Source: Pseudomonadota bacterium (GTDB taxonomy: Bacteria > Pseudomonadota > Gammaproteobacteria > Steroidobacterales > Steroidobacteraceae). Taken from it: a stretch of DNA of 12,234 bases. Each line of letters opens with the position of its first letter. Position 1 is the first letter of the stretch. The stretch lies in contig JAEZCN010000038.1 of assembly GCA_023433515.1 (NCBI GenBank), positions 1-12,234 of the forward strand. The letters run 5' to 3'. Made by a program: the position numbers and the translations under genes. Below are positions 1 through 6,156 of this stretch, piece by piece. A model generated the notes under the pieces. That model made no database searches, was not told the origin of the DNA, and worked only from the letters and a program-made list of their open reading frames with translations.

Positions 1-764
1 TCGAGGCGATGTCGATGGACGAGCGCATGACCATCTGCAACATGTCCATCGAGGCCGGCGCGCGCGCGGGCATGATCGCGCCCGACGCCACCACGTTCGA
101 ATACCTGAAGAACACGCCGCGCGCGCCCAAGGGCGACGCGTGGGAAGCCGCGGTCGCGCGCTGGTCCAGGCTGCCCACCGATGCCGGCGCGAAGTTCGAC
201 CGCAGCATCGAGATAGACGCCGCGTCGCTCGTGCCGATGGTCACGTATGGCACGCATCCCGGCATGGTGGCCCCGGTCAATGGATCGGTACCCGAGAAAG
301 GCGACGCCGTGTTCGAAAAGGCGCTCGCGTACATGGGCCTCAAGGCCGGCGAACCCATCAGCAACGTGCCGGTGAACAATGTGTTCGTCGGCAGCTGCAC
401 GAATGGTCGTCTCTCCGACCTGCGCAAGGCCGCGGGCGTCTTGCGCGGGCACAAACTCGCGCAGGGCGTGAAGATGCTGGTCGTGCCGGGCTCGCAGGCC
501 GTCAAGCGCCTGGCCGAGGCCGAAGGCCTGCACAAGATCTTCCTCGAGGCCGGCGCCGAATGGCGCGAGAGCGGCTGTTCGATGTGCCTCGGCATGAACG
601 GCGATCTCGTGCCCGCCGGGCACTACTCGATCAGCACCAGCAACCGCAATTTCGAAGGCCGGCAGGGAACCGGCGCGCGCACCCTGCTCGCGAGTCCCGA
701 AACCGCCGCAGCGTCCGCGATCCGCGGCCGCGTCACCGATCCGAGAGAGTTTTCCTCCAACTAG
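1..764 (+). CDS. leuC: 3-isopropylmalate dehydratase large subunit, C-terminal part (5' end outside window)
   Basis: Large, iron-sulfur subunit of isopropylmalate isomerase, which with LeuD converts 2-isopropylmalate to 3-isopropylmalate in leucine synthesis in the cytosol. The reading frame is open to the left edge, so the gene is cut by the window; the in-frame ATG at 9 is internal (the DERMTICNMSIEAGAR stretch lies mid-protein in the aconitase family). About 253 residues remain of a usual ~470. The three cysteines that bind the [4Fe-4S] cluster are visible: one in VGSCTNGR (codon 396-398) and two in SGCSMCLG (codons 576-578 and 585-587). The TAG stop at 762-764 lies three bases before leuD, so the two are cotranscribed and stoichiometric. 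The aconitase-family assignment is certain; leuC rather than a paralogue follows from leuD and leuB directly downstream. Confidence 0.97.
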   Translation, partial: EAMSMDERMTICNMSIEAGARAGMIAPDATTFEYLKNTPRAPKGDAWEAAVARWSRLPTDAGAKFDRSIEIDAASLVPMVTYGTHPGMVAPVNGSVPEKGDAVFEKALAYMGLKAGEPISNVPVNNVFVGSCTNGRLSDLRKAAGVLRGHKLAQGVKMLVVPGSQAVKRLAEAEGLHKIFLEAGAEWRESGCSMCLGMNGDLVPAGHYSISTSNRNFEGRQGTGARTLLASPETAAASAIRGRVTDPREFSSN

Positions 765-767
765 AAC

Positions 768-1346
768 ATGGCCGCCGTCACACAGATCCGCTCGCGCACC
801 GTCGCGTTGCCCGTCACCAACATCGACACCGACCAGATCATTCCAGCGCGGTTTCTCACCGCGACGTCGAAGGCCGGGTTCGGCAAACATCTGTTCGCCG
901 ACTGGCGTTACGACGCCGCGGGAAATCCCAAGCCCGACTTCGTGCTCAACAAGCCCGAGGCGAAAGGCGCCGGCATCCTGGTGGCGGGACGCAACATCGG
1001 CTGCGGTTCCTCGCGCGAACACGCGCCCTGGGCACTGCAGGACTTCGGCTTCCAGGCCATCGTGAGCACCGAGTTCGCGGACATCTTCCGCACGAACTGC
1101 CTCAAGAACGGCCTGCTGCCCGTGGTCATCGACGAGCAGACCCACGCCTGGCTGCTCGCGAATCCCGGCGCCGAGATCGATATCGACATCGGAAGTTCGA
1201 CGCTGACTCTGCCGGACGGCACGAAAGTCTCGTTTCCGCTCGAAGGGTTCGCGCGGTATTGCCTCATGAACGGCGTCGACGAGCTCGGCTTCCTGCTCTC
1301 GAAGAACGACGCGATCAGCGCGTACGAAAAGTCGCACACGCGATGA
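768..1346 (+). CDS. leuD: 3-isopropylmalate dehydratase small subunit
   Basis: Small (swivel-domain) subunit that completes the isopropylmalate isomerase active site with LeuC. It has 192 residues, slightly short of the usual 200-215. Family hallmarks seen: NIDTDQIIPARFL at residues 18-30, then the substrate-loop motif GCGSSREHAPWAL at about 78-90, and FRTNCLKNGLLPV around 105-117. The ATG at 768 lies three bases after the leuC stop. Only a weak AGAGAG purine run precedes it, so translation may be coupled to leuC. leuB follows after 13 bases. Nothing is broken or unusual; the identification is firm. Confidence 0.97.
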   Translation: MAAVTQIRSRTVALPVTNIDTDQIIPARFLTATSKAGFGKHLFADWRYDAAGNPKPDFVLNKPEAKGAGILVAGRNIGCGSSREHAPWALQDFGFQAIVSTEFADIFRTNCLKNGLLPVVIDEQTHAWLLANPGAEIDIDIGSSTLTLPDGTKVSFPLEGFARYCLMNGVDELGFLLSKNDAISAYEKSHTR

Positions 1347-1359
1347 AGAGAGCCCACCA

Positions 1360-2418
1360 GTGAAAGCAAGAATTGCGGTCATCGCGGGCGATGGCATCGG
1401 TCCCGAAGTCGTCGCCGAAGGCACGCGCGTACTCGAGCGCATCGCGCGCAAGTTCAACCACGAATTCACGATGACCGCGGCGCCATTCGGCGGCGCGGCC
1501 ATCGACCTCACGGGCGATCCACTCCCGAAGGCGACGCTCGACGAATGTCTCGCGGCCGACGGCGTGTTGCTCGGCGCGATCGGCGGACCCAAGTGGGGTC
1601 CGTCCGCGAAGGCGCGTCCGGAACAGGGCCTGCTGCGCATCCGCCGCGAGCTCGGCGTCTATGCCAACCTGCGCCCGATCAAATTGCACCCCGCCCTGCG
1701 CGATTCTTCGGTGCTCAAGCCGGAGATCCTCGACGGCGTCGACCTGGTGTTCGTGCGCGAGCTGACCGGCGGCATCTACTTCGGCGAGAAGACGCGCACC
1801 GAAACGCTCGCCACCGACCTCTGCAGCTACTCCGTGGCCGAAGTCGAGCGCATCACGCGCGTGGCCGGCCGCCTGGCGGCGGCGCGGCGCAAGAAAATCG
1901 TCTCGATCGACAAATCGAACGTGCTCGAGACCTCGCGCCTGTGGCGCGAAGTGGCCGAGCGCGTGATCAAGGCCGAATTCCCCGACGTGTCGCTCGAGCA
2001 CATGCTGGTCGACTCGGCGGCCATGCACCTGATCAAGCGGCCGCGCGACTTCGACGTGTTGCTCACCGAGAACATGTTTGGCGACATCCTGACCGACGAA
2101 GGCGCCATGCTCGCGAGCTCACTCGGTGTACTGCCCTCCGCGTCCGTCGGCGACGGCCGTCGCGGTCTCTACGAGCCGATCCACGGCTCGGCGCCCGATA
2201 TCGCGGGCAAGGGAATCGCGAACCCCATCGGCACGATCCTGAGCGTGGCGCTGCTGCTGCGGCACTCGCTGGGACTCGATGCCGAGGCCGCGACCGTCGA
2301 GGCCGCCGTGAGCAGCGCGATCGATGGCGGCGCACGTACGGCGGACATCGCCGAGAAGGGACGCACGGCCCTGACCACCTCGCAGATGGGCGACGTCGTG
2401 CTGGCGGCGCTGGGCTGA
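1360..2418 (+). CDS. leuB: 3-isopropylmalate dehydrogenase
   Basis: NAD-dependent oxidative decarboxylation of 3-isopropylmalate to 2-oxoisocaproate, the third dedicated step of leucine synthesis; a cytosolic homodimer. The 352 residues match the family length. The N terminus has the nucleotide-fold signature AVIAGDGIGPEV. Catalytic Tyr140 lies in GGIYFGE and catalytic Lys185 in SIDKSNVLE. The metal-binding aspartates are Asp218 (VDSAAMHL), Asp242 and Asp246 (NMFGDILTDE). The adenosine-binding segment is GLYEPIHGSAPDIAGKGIANP. The start is GTG, preceded by GAAGAGAG about eight bases upstream; the alternative ATG at 1343 runs out after six codons. The motif is SIDKSN where many LeuB proteins read VDKANV, a mild variation. 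The TGA ends one base before the stop of the convergent small gene. Confidence 0.97.
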   Translation: MKARIAVIAGDGIGPEVVAEGTRVLERIARKFNHEFTMTAAPFGGAAIDLTGDPLPKATLDECLAADGVLLGAIGGPKWGPSAKARPEQGLLRIRRELGVYANLRPIKLHPALRDSSVLKPEILDGVDLVFVRELTGGIYFGEKTRTETLATDLCSYSVAEVERITRVAGRLAAARRKKIVSIDKSNVLETSRLWREVAERVIKAEFPDVSLEHMLVDSAAMHLIKRPRDFDVLLTENMFGDILTDEGAMLASSLGVLPSASVGDGRRGLYEPIHGSAPDIAGKGIANPIGTILSVALLLRHSLGLDAEAATVEAAVSSAIDGGARTADIAEKGRTALTTSQMGDVVLAALG

Positions 2419-2419
2419 G

Positions 2420-2683
2420 TCAGCTCCCGACGTCGAAGTCCTCATCGATGGCGAATTCGCCGGCCTCGAGCTGTTCGCGAATGCGTTCCGCTTCGGCCAG
2501 CTGCGACTCCGGCACCAGCAAGCGCACACCGGCCAGGCCGACGATCCCTGCGTCGCTGGTGGAGTTGTAGATCACCGGCGTGAGTCCTGCCGACAGGAGG
2601 CGTGCGCGCAATGCTTCGGCCGAGATCGGATCGAGGTATACCGCGCACTGTTCGAGGACACCCTCGGGCGTTTCCAGTCTCAT
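2420..2683 (-). CDS. small DUF2007-like protein (putative signal-transducing/GlnB-like fold)
   Basis: Eighty-seven residues, no signal peptide or membrane segment, so probably cytosolic. The sequence shows a short beta strand (QCAVYLDP), a helix (AEALRARLLSAGL), a strand (TPVIYN), a Gly/Val-rich segment (DAGIVGLAGVRLLVPES), a helix (QLAEAERIREQLEAG), and an acidic tail (DEDFDVG). This order, strand-helix-strand then V-P-E and an Ala/Glu-rich helix, matches the DUF2007 family, whose biochemical role is not established; the assignment is from pattern memory, not a search. The ATG at 2683 has a G-rich AAGGGGG run about 12 bases upstream, a poor spacing. It converges on leuB with one base between stops. 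It may share the 93-bp gap 2684-2776 as a divergent promoter region with the DUF899 gene. No link to leucine synthesis can be inferred. Confidence 0.75.
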   Translation of the reverse strand: MRLETPEGVLEQCAVYLDPISAEALRARLLSAGLTPVIYNSTSDAGIVGLAGVRLLVPESQLAEAERIREQLEAGEFAIDEDFDVGS

Positions 2684-2776
2684 GACTGCACTGTACCCCC
2701 TTCTGTCGCAAATCCACCGTCGAAAAACGCTGCCCTCGTTCGACCATGGATCATCCCTTCACCATCGGAGGCCGCC
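2684..2776. other. divergent intergenic gap
   Basis: This 93-bp gap separates the divergent DUF2007-like and DUF899 genes and must hold both promoters if each is transcribed independently. The only clear signal is the GGAGG ribosome binding site at 2766-2770, six bases before the DUF899 ATG. No convincing paired -35/-10 elements were found by eye. Confidence 0.5.
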
Positions 2777-3535
2777 ATGCATCGAGTTGTGACCCGAGAC
2801 CAGTGGATCGCCGAACGCAAGCAACTGTTGCAAGAGGAAAAAGAATTCACCCGGCGCCGCGACGCGCTCGCTGAAAAGCGGAGCGCCCTGCCCTGGGTCA
2901 GGATCGACAAGCGGTATGAATTCGATTCGGCTGAGGGCCGGGTCACGCTGGCGGACCTGTTCCGCGGCCGCAGCCAGCTCTTCGTCCAGCACGTCATGCA
3001 GGGGCCGGATCAGCCGCTGCAATGCGTGGGCTGCGCGCTGGGCATCGACGGCATGGAAGGCCTGCTCACACACCTGGAGAACCACGACGTGTCGGTGGTC
3101 GCGGTCGCGCGCGCGACGATGCCCGAGCTCAACGCGTTGCGAGAACGCATGGGCTGGCGCATCCCGTTCTACTCGTCGTTCGGCTCGGACTTCAACTACG
3201 ACTTCGGCGTGTCGTTCACGCCGGAAGAAATGGCCGCGGGCCGCGCGTACTACAACTACACGCACTGCGATCCGGGCATCGAGGACATCTCGGGCAACAG
3301 CGTGTTCTACCGCGACGAAACGGGCGAAATCTTCCACACGTATTCGAACTACGCGCGCGGCGGCGAGGACTTCATGGCCATCTACCGCATCCTCGAAGTC
3401 CTGCCGAAGGGCCGCAACGAGAATGGACCTTACTACTCGCTCACCGATTGGGTCCGGCCGCACGACATGTACGGCAAGGGCGGCGAAGTGGCTCCGAATG
3501 GCCGCTTCACCCCGCCCGTGTCCTGCTGCATGTAA
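2777..3535 (+). CDS. DUF899 family thioredoxin-like protein
   Basis: A 252-residue soluble protein of the DUF899 family, which has a thioredoxin-like fold; the physiological substrate is not known. Visible family landmarks: a charged N-terminal helix with RDQWIAERKQLLQEEKEFTR and the segment ALPWVRIDKRYEFD; the strand and loop VTLADLFRGRSQLFVQHVM; a Cys-X2-Cys at LQCVGCALGIDGMEG in the position of the thioredoxin CXXC; then RMGWRIPFYSSFGSDFNYDFGVSFTPEE, very typical of the family; and HTYSNYARGGEDFMAIY near the end. The C terminus ends Cys-Cys-Met, an unusual vicinal cysteine pair. The start is supported by GGAGG six bases upstream. Its TAA is directly followed, with no spacer, by the metB stop on the other strand. 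The family call is firm; a redox function is inferred only from fold and cysteines. Confidence 0.9.
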   Translation: MHRVVTRDQWIAERKQLLQEEKEFTRRRDALAEKRSALPWVRIDKRYEFDSAEGRVTLADLFRGRSQLFVQHVMQGPDQPLQCVGCALGIDGMEGLLTHLENHDVSVVAVARATMPELNALRERMGWRIPFYSSFGSDFNYDFGVSFTPEEMAAGRAYYNYTHCDPGIEDISGNSVFYRDETGEIFHTYSNYARGGEDFMAIYRILEVLPKGRNENGPYYSLTDWVRPHDMYGKGGEVAPNGRFTPPVSCCM

Positions 3536-4693
3536 TCAGCGCAGCGACTTCACGCCGTTCGACAGATCCCGGATCAGATCCTCGGTAGCCTCGATACCGA
3601 TCGACAGGCGCAGCAGTCCATCGACGAGGCCGGCCGCGGCGCGCGCCTCGGGCGCCATGGCCGCGTGGGTCATCGTCGCGGGATGAGCAACGAGGCTTTC
3701 GACGCCGCCCAGCGATTCCGCCAGCGAGAACAGTTCGAGTGCCTCCGAGAATCGACGCGCGCCTTCGATGCCGCCCTCGACTTCCAGCGTGACGATCGCG
3801 CCGAATCCCGTCTGCTGGCGCCTGGCGATCTCGTGGCCCGGATGCGCGGCGAGACCCGGGTAGTACACCTTCTTGACCAGCGGCTGCTTCGCGAGGAATT
3901 CGGCCACGGCCTGCGCGTTCTTGCCGTGCTCGCGCAGCCGCACGTGCAGCGTGCGCAATCCGCGCAGCGTGAGGAAGCTGTCGAACGGTGACCCCGTGAG
4001 CCCGAGGCAGTTGCCCCACCACGCCAGCTGCTCGGAAACCTCCGGCTTGGCCGCGATGGCCGCGCCACCCACCACGTCGCTGTGGCCGTTGATGTACTTG
4101 GTGGTCGAATGGACCACGATGTCCGCGCCGAGCGCGATGGGCTTCTGCCAGCCCGGCGACAGGAAGGTGTTGTCCGCGACGACGAGCGCGCCGATCGCAT
4201 GTCCGCGGCGCGCGATGTCCGCGACGTCGGTGATGCGCAGCAGCGGGTTGCTCGGCGTTTCGATCCACACCATGGCGGCCGGCTTCGACAATGCGGCATT
4301 CACGGCGGCGGCATCGTTGAAGTCGACGAAATCGACGTCGAGTTCCCTGCGCCTGTTCCAGGCCGTGAACAGGCGGAACGTGCCGCCGTAGCAGTCGTGC
4401 GGCACGACGACGCGCGCGCCGACCGGCAGCAGGTGCCCCACGAGCGTGATCGCGCCCATGCCCGAGCCCGTGATGACCGCGCCGACGCCGCCTTCGAGGT
4501 CGGCGAGCGCCTCGGCCAGCAGGTCGCGCGTCGGGTTGCCCGAACGGCTGTAGTCGTACTTGCGCTTGTCGCCGAAGGCTCGGAACGCATAGGTCGACGA
4601 CAGGTGCAGCGGCGGCACCACGGCGCCGGTCACGTCACAATTCTCGAGTCCCGCGCGCACGGCGCGGGTGTCCTGGGTCAGCGAGGTCGTCAT
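3536..4693 (-). CDS. metB: cystathionine gamma-synthase (O-acylhomoserine thiol-lyase family)
   Basis: PLP enzyme joining cysteine to an activated homoserine ester to give cystathionine, the first trans-sulfuration step of methionine synthesis. The 385 residues match the family. The PLP-binding lysine is Lys199 in HSTTKYINGHSDVVGG, one residue from its position in E. coli MetB as I recall it. Other Cys/Met-metabolism features are YDYSRSGNPTR (residues about 46-56), ITGSGMGAI, DNTFLSPGWQKP, and GLTGSPFDSFLTLRGLRTL. The last fits MetB better than MetC or MetZ. The ATG at 4693 has AGGAA nine bases upstream. It follows metX by 53 bases on the same strand, so both should answer to the SAM riboswitch ahead of metX. 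Related enzymes (cystathionine gamma-lyase, O-succinylhomoserine sulfhydrylase) share these motifs, so strict substrate choice is inferred from context. Confidence 0.93.
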   Translation of the reverse strand: MTTSLTQDTRAVRAGLENCDVTGAVVPPLHLSSTYAFRAFGDKRKYDYSRSGNPTRDLLAEALADLEGGVGAVITGSGMGAITLVGHLLPVGARVVVPHDCYGGTFRLFTAWNRRRELDVDFVDFNDAAAVNAALSKPAAMVWIETPSNPLLRITDVADIARRGHAIGALVVADNTFLSPGWQKPIALGADIVVHSTTKYINGHSDVVGGAAIAAKPEVSEQLAWWGNCLGLTGSPFDSFLTLRGLRTLHVRLREHGKNAQAVAEFLAKQPLVKKVYYPGLAAHPGHEIARRQQTGFGAIVTLEVEGGIEGARRFSEALELFSLAESLGGVESLVAHPATMTHAAMAPEARAAAGLVDGLLRLSIGIEATEDLIRDLSNGVKSLR

Positions 4694-4746
4694 CCGTCGG
4701 TTCCTGGTTTCGTTCGTTTGGTAGTTAGTCAGTCAGGTGCGCCAGG
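4694..4746 (-). other. metX-metB intercistronic spacer
   Basis: A 53-base gap within the probable metX-metB transcript. It holds the metB ribosome binding site (AGGAA) and a short repeated tetranucleotide run (ctgactgactaacta on the minus strand). No terminator-like hairpin with a T run is visible, which supports cotranscription. Confidence 0.5.
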
Positions 4747-5805
4747 TTACGCTGGCGACAGTACGTTCGAGAAGATCGGCGCCAGGCGCCGGTTTTCCTT
4801 GAGAAAGGCGTCGTGTCCGTAGACCGACGAGATTTCGTGCAGCTCCGCGTTCGGCAGCCGCGCGACCATCGCGCGCATGTCGGCCAACGGAACGAGCTGA
4901 TCTTCGCGCACCGCGACCGCTGTGACCGGCGCGAAGATGCGCGCCGTGTCGACCCGGTGCAGGTCGATCGACTCGGACAGGCAGACGAAGGAATCGGGGC
5001 GGTAGCGCTGGGCGTAGTCCGCGCCGCGCGCGAACAGGTATTCCTCGACCGGCAGCTCGAAACGCCCGTCCACCTTGCGCGCGGCGCCCGCGAACCGCGC
5101 CGCGAATTCCTCGGGGCTGCGGTACGTGGCCATCGCGAGCGCGCGCGCGAGCTCGAGACCCTGCGCCGGGTTGCCCGACTCGATCGCGAACTTGACGATG
5201 CGCCGCTGCACGACGCGCCACGCGCTCGCCATCGGGTGCGCGCGGTCGGCCGCGCTGATCACGAGGAGACGCGCGACGCGGTCCGGATACCGCTCGCCAA
5301 ACGCGAGCGCCACCATGCCGCCGTATGAAGCGCCCGCAATGGCGCGCAAGGAGGCGACCCCAAGGTGGTTGATCAGCCGCAGCAGTAGTTCGGCCTGGTC
5401 GTAGGCCGAGATGCTCGGAAACGGTGCGCCGTCGCGCGGACCGGTGGAATCGGCGCTGGCGCCGAGATAGTCGAAGCTGAGGATGCGGAAGCGCTGCGGA
5501 TCGAGCGCGAGGCCCGGGCCCACCACTTCGTGCCACCAGCCGCCGCGCGGTTCGTCGGGAATCCAGACGCGGCGCGACGCCGAAATGCCGCCGAGCGCCA
5601 CGACCACCGGCGCGCCCGCGGGACCCGCGATGCGCCAGGCGATCGAAACGGACTCGAGGGTTCCGCCGAAATGCAGCTTGAGCTCGCCTGGGACTGCGAG
5701 GACACCTTCCCGGATCTGGATTCCAGATCCCTGGGTAGTTCCATGATCGGCCTCCGCGCCGATGCCGGTCGGACGGTCACTGAGTTGCTTGTTGTCGTTG
5801 CTCAC
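4747..5805 (-). CDS. metX: MetX-type homoserine O-acyltransferase (alpha/beta hydrolase fold)
   Basis: Transfers an acyl group from acyl-CoA to homoserine, feeding MetB. It is an alpha/beta hydrolase. With a GTG start at 5805 it has 352 residues. The nucleophile elbow is GASYGGM (Ser160), and the rest of the triad is Asp302 (REDQLVP) and His331 (GHDAF). LGGISASRRVW and GWWHEVVGPGLALD are typical of a short MetX branch I associate with Xanthomonadales; canonical MetX reads GGSMGG at the elbow. Whether the donor is acetyl- or succinyl-CoA cannot be told. Start choice: the frame extends to an ATG at 5997, but that codon lies inside the conserved core of the SAM-I riboswitch. The GTG at 5805 has TTGGAG six bases upstream and lies after the expression platform. 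The N-terminal ~35 residues look unstructured, so a later start is possible but no good one is visible. Confidence 0.88.
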   Translation of the reverse strand: MSNDNKQLSDRPTGIGAEADHGTTQGSGIQIREGVLAVPGELKLHFGGTLESVSIAWRIAGPAGAPVVVALGGISASRRVWIPDEPRGGWWHEVVGPGLALDPQRFRILSFDYLGASADSTGPRDGAPFPSISAYDQAELLLRLINHLGVASLRAIAGASYGGMVALAFGERYPDRVARLLVISAADRAHPMASAWRVVQRRIVKFAIESGNPAQGLELARALAMATYRSPEEFAARFAGAARKVDGRFELPVEEYLFARGADYAQRYRPDSFVCLSESIDLHRVDTARIFAPVTAVAVREDQLVPLADMRAMVARLPNAELHEISSVYGHDAFLKENRRLAPIFSNVLSPA

Positions 5806-5893
5806 CGAATGCTCCAACCACTCATCGGGCACTCGCGGAGCGGCCACGCGGGATGCGCGGCACCTCGCCCCCGGGGTTCGGGTGCTGAGGCTG
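5806..5893 (-). promoter_or_regulatory. expression platform of the metX SAM riboswitch (probably translational)
   Basis: The 88 bases between the aptamer and the metX start. A hairpin GCACC/GGTGC (5881-5885 with 5860-5864) comes first. Then GCTCC (5837-5841) can pair with GGAGC (5811-5815), covering the ribosome binding site. Within the loop of that hairpin, CGATGAGTGG (5818-5827) is perfectly complementary over 10 nt to CCACTCATCG (6012-6021), the 5' strand of aptamer helix P1. No run of T follows any hairpin, so intrinsic termination is unlikely. The pairings are seen by eye; the switching mechanism is inferred. Confidence 0.55.
5812..5815 (-). promoter_or_regulatory. metX ribosome binding site
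   Basis: GGAG (within TTGGAGC, minus strand) six bases before the GTG at 5805. It decides the metX start. It is complementary to GCTCC at 5837-5841, so it can be hidden in a hairpin. Confidence 0.7.
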
Positions 5894-6018
5894 CTCATCT
5901 GCCGGGAAACTCGCGCCTCGATGGCGTCGACGATATCCCGCAGGAGTTGGCACCTTTCCGCTTTTTGCGGCGGTTGCCCCGGCGTCTTCGGGCCCATCCC
6001 TCAGCCGGTCTCGATGAG
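5894..6018 (-). ncRNA. SAM-I (S-box) riboswitch aptamer in the metX leader
   Basis: S-adenosylmethionine-sensing leader RNA controlling metX-metB. Read on the minus strand, the conserved S-box blocks come in order at the right spacing: P1 5' strand CTCATC (6013-6018), GAGA, core GAGGGA (5997-6002), GGCCC (5989-5993), a kink-turn-like AAGA, GCC then GGCAACC (5972-5978), a P3 hairpin CCGC-AAAAA-GCGG (5958-5970), GGTGCCAACTCC (5943-5954), a P4 stem TGC-GGGA/TCCC-G-GCA, and the P1 3' strand GATGAG (5894-5899). From GAGGGA to GGCAACC the length is 31 nt, the same as the family consensus as I recall it. Its place ahead of methionine genes fits the class perfectly. Known members occur mostly in Firmicutes, with some in Proteobacteria. 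High SAM should lower metX-metB expression. Confidence 0.92.
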
Positions 6019-6103
6019 TGGCGCGAATTCTACGGGGGCGTACATCACGCGCGCAAGCATCCGGCCTTGCTTTTGTGCCGCGGCTCGTGTCCAATGCGCC
6101 ACC

Positions 6104-6121
6104 GTACTAGCGCGTTAATAC
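6104..6121. promoter_or_regulatory. TrpR-operator-like imperfect palindrome
   Basis: GTACTAGCGCGTTAATAC. The left half GTACTAG is identical to the half-site of the E. coli trp operator; the right half TTAATAC matches the inverse CTAGTAC at five of seven positions. The total length of 18 bp and the 4-bp centre also match the E. coli operator. It lies 36 bp before a gene of the TrpR superfamily and between it and the divergent metX leader. Binding by that protein is inferred. Confidence 0.45.
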
Positions 6122-6126
6122 ATTAA
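6115..6126. repeat. AT-rich inverted repeat in the divergent promoter region
   Basis: TTAAT-AC-ATTAA, a perfect 5-bp inverted repeat, in the only AT-rich patch (about 6115-6128) of the metX/TrpR-like gap. It overlaps the operator-like site. TTAATA or, on the other strand, TATTAA could serve as -10 boxes, but no convincing -35 hexamer stands at 16-18 bp for either direction. Confidence 0.4.
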
Positions 6127-6147
6127 TTCAGTGGCAAGCGATTCGAT

Positions 6148-6151
6148 GGAG
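6148..6151 (+). promoter_or_regulatory. ribosome binding site of the TrpR-like gene
   Basis: GGAG five bases before the TTG at 6157. It supports this rare start, since an in-frame stop (TAA at 6124) lies upstream with no ATG or GTG in between. Confidence 0.6.
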
Positions 6152-6156
6152 CCTGG

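Noticed and set aside
5802..5825. Seven-codon open frame (MSGWSIR) on the minus strand whose TGA overlaps the metX GTG, a possible leader peptide
   Set aside because: No ribosome binding site precedes its ATG and seven codons at this GC content are expected by chance; the ATG lies in the alternative-pairing strand of the riboswitch.
5860..5885. GC-rich hairpin after the SAM aptamer as an intrinsic terminator
   Set aside because: The stem is only five base pairs at its base and is not followed by a T run; kept only as part of the expression platform.
5762..6126. Plus-strand open frames opposite the metX leader (for example 5762-6118)
   Set aside because: Arg/Ser/Pro-rich shadow translations with no family match; the region is explained by the riboswitch and operator on the other strand.
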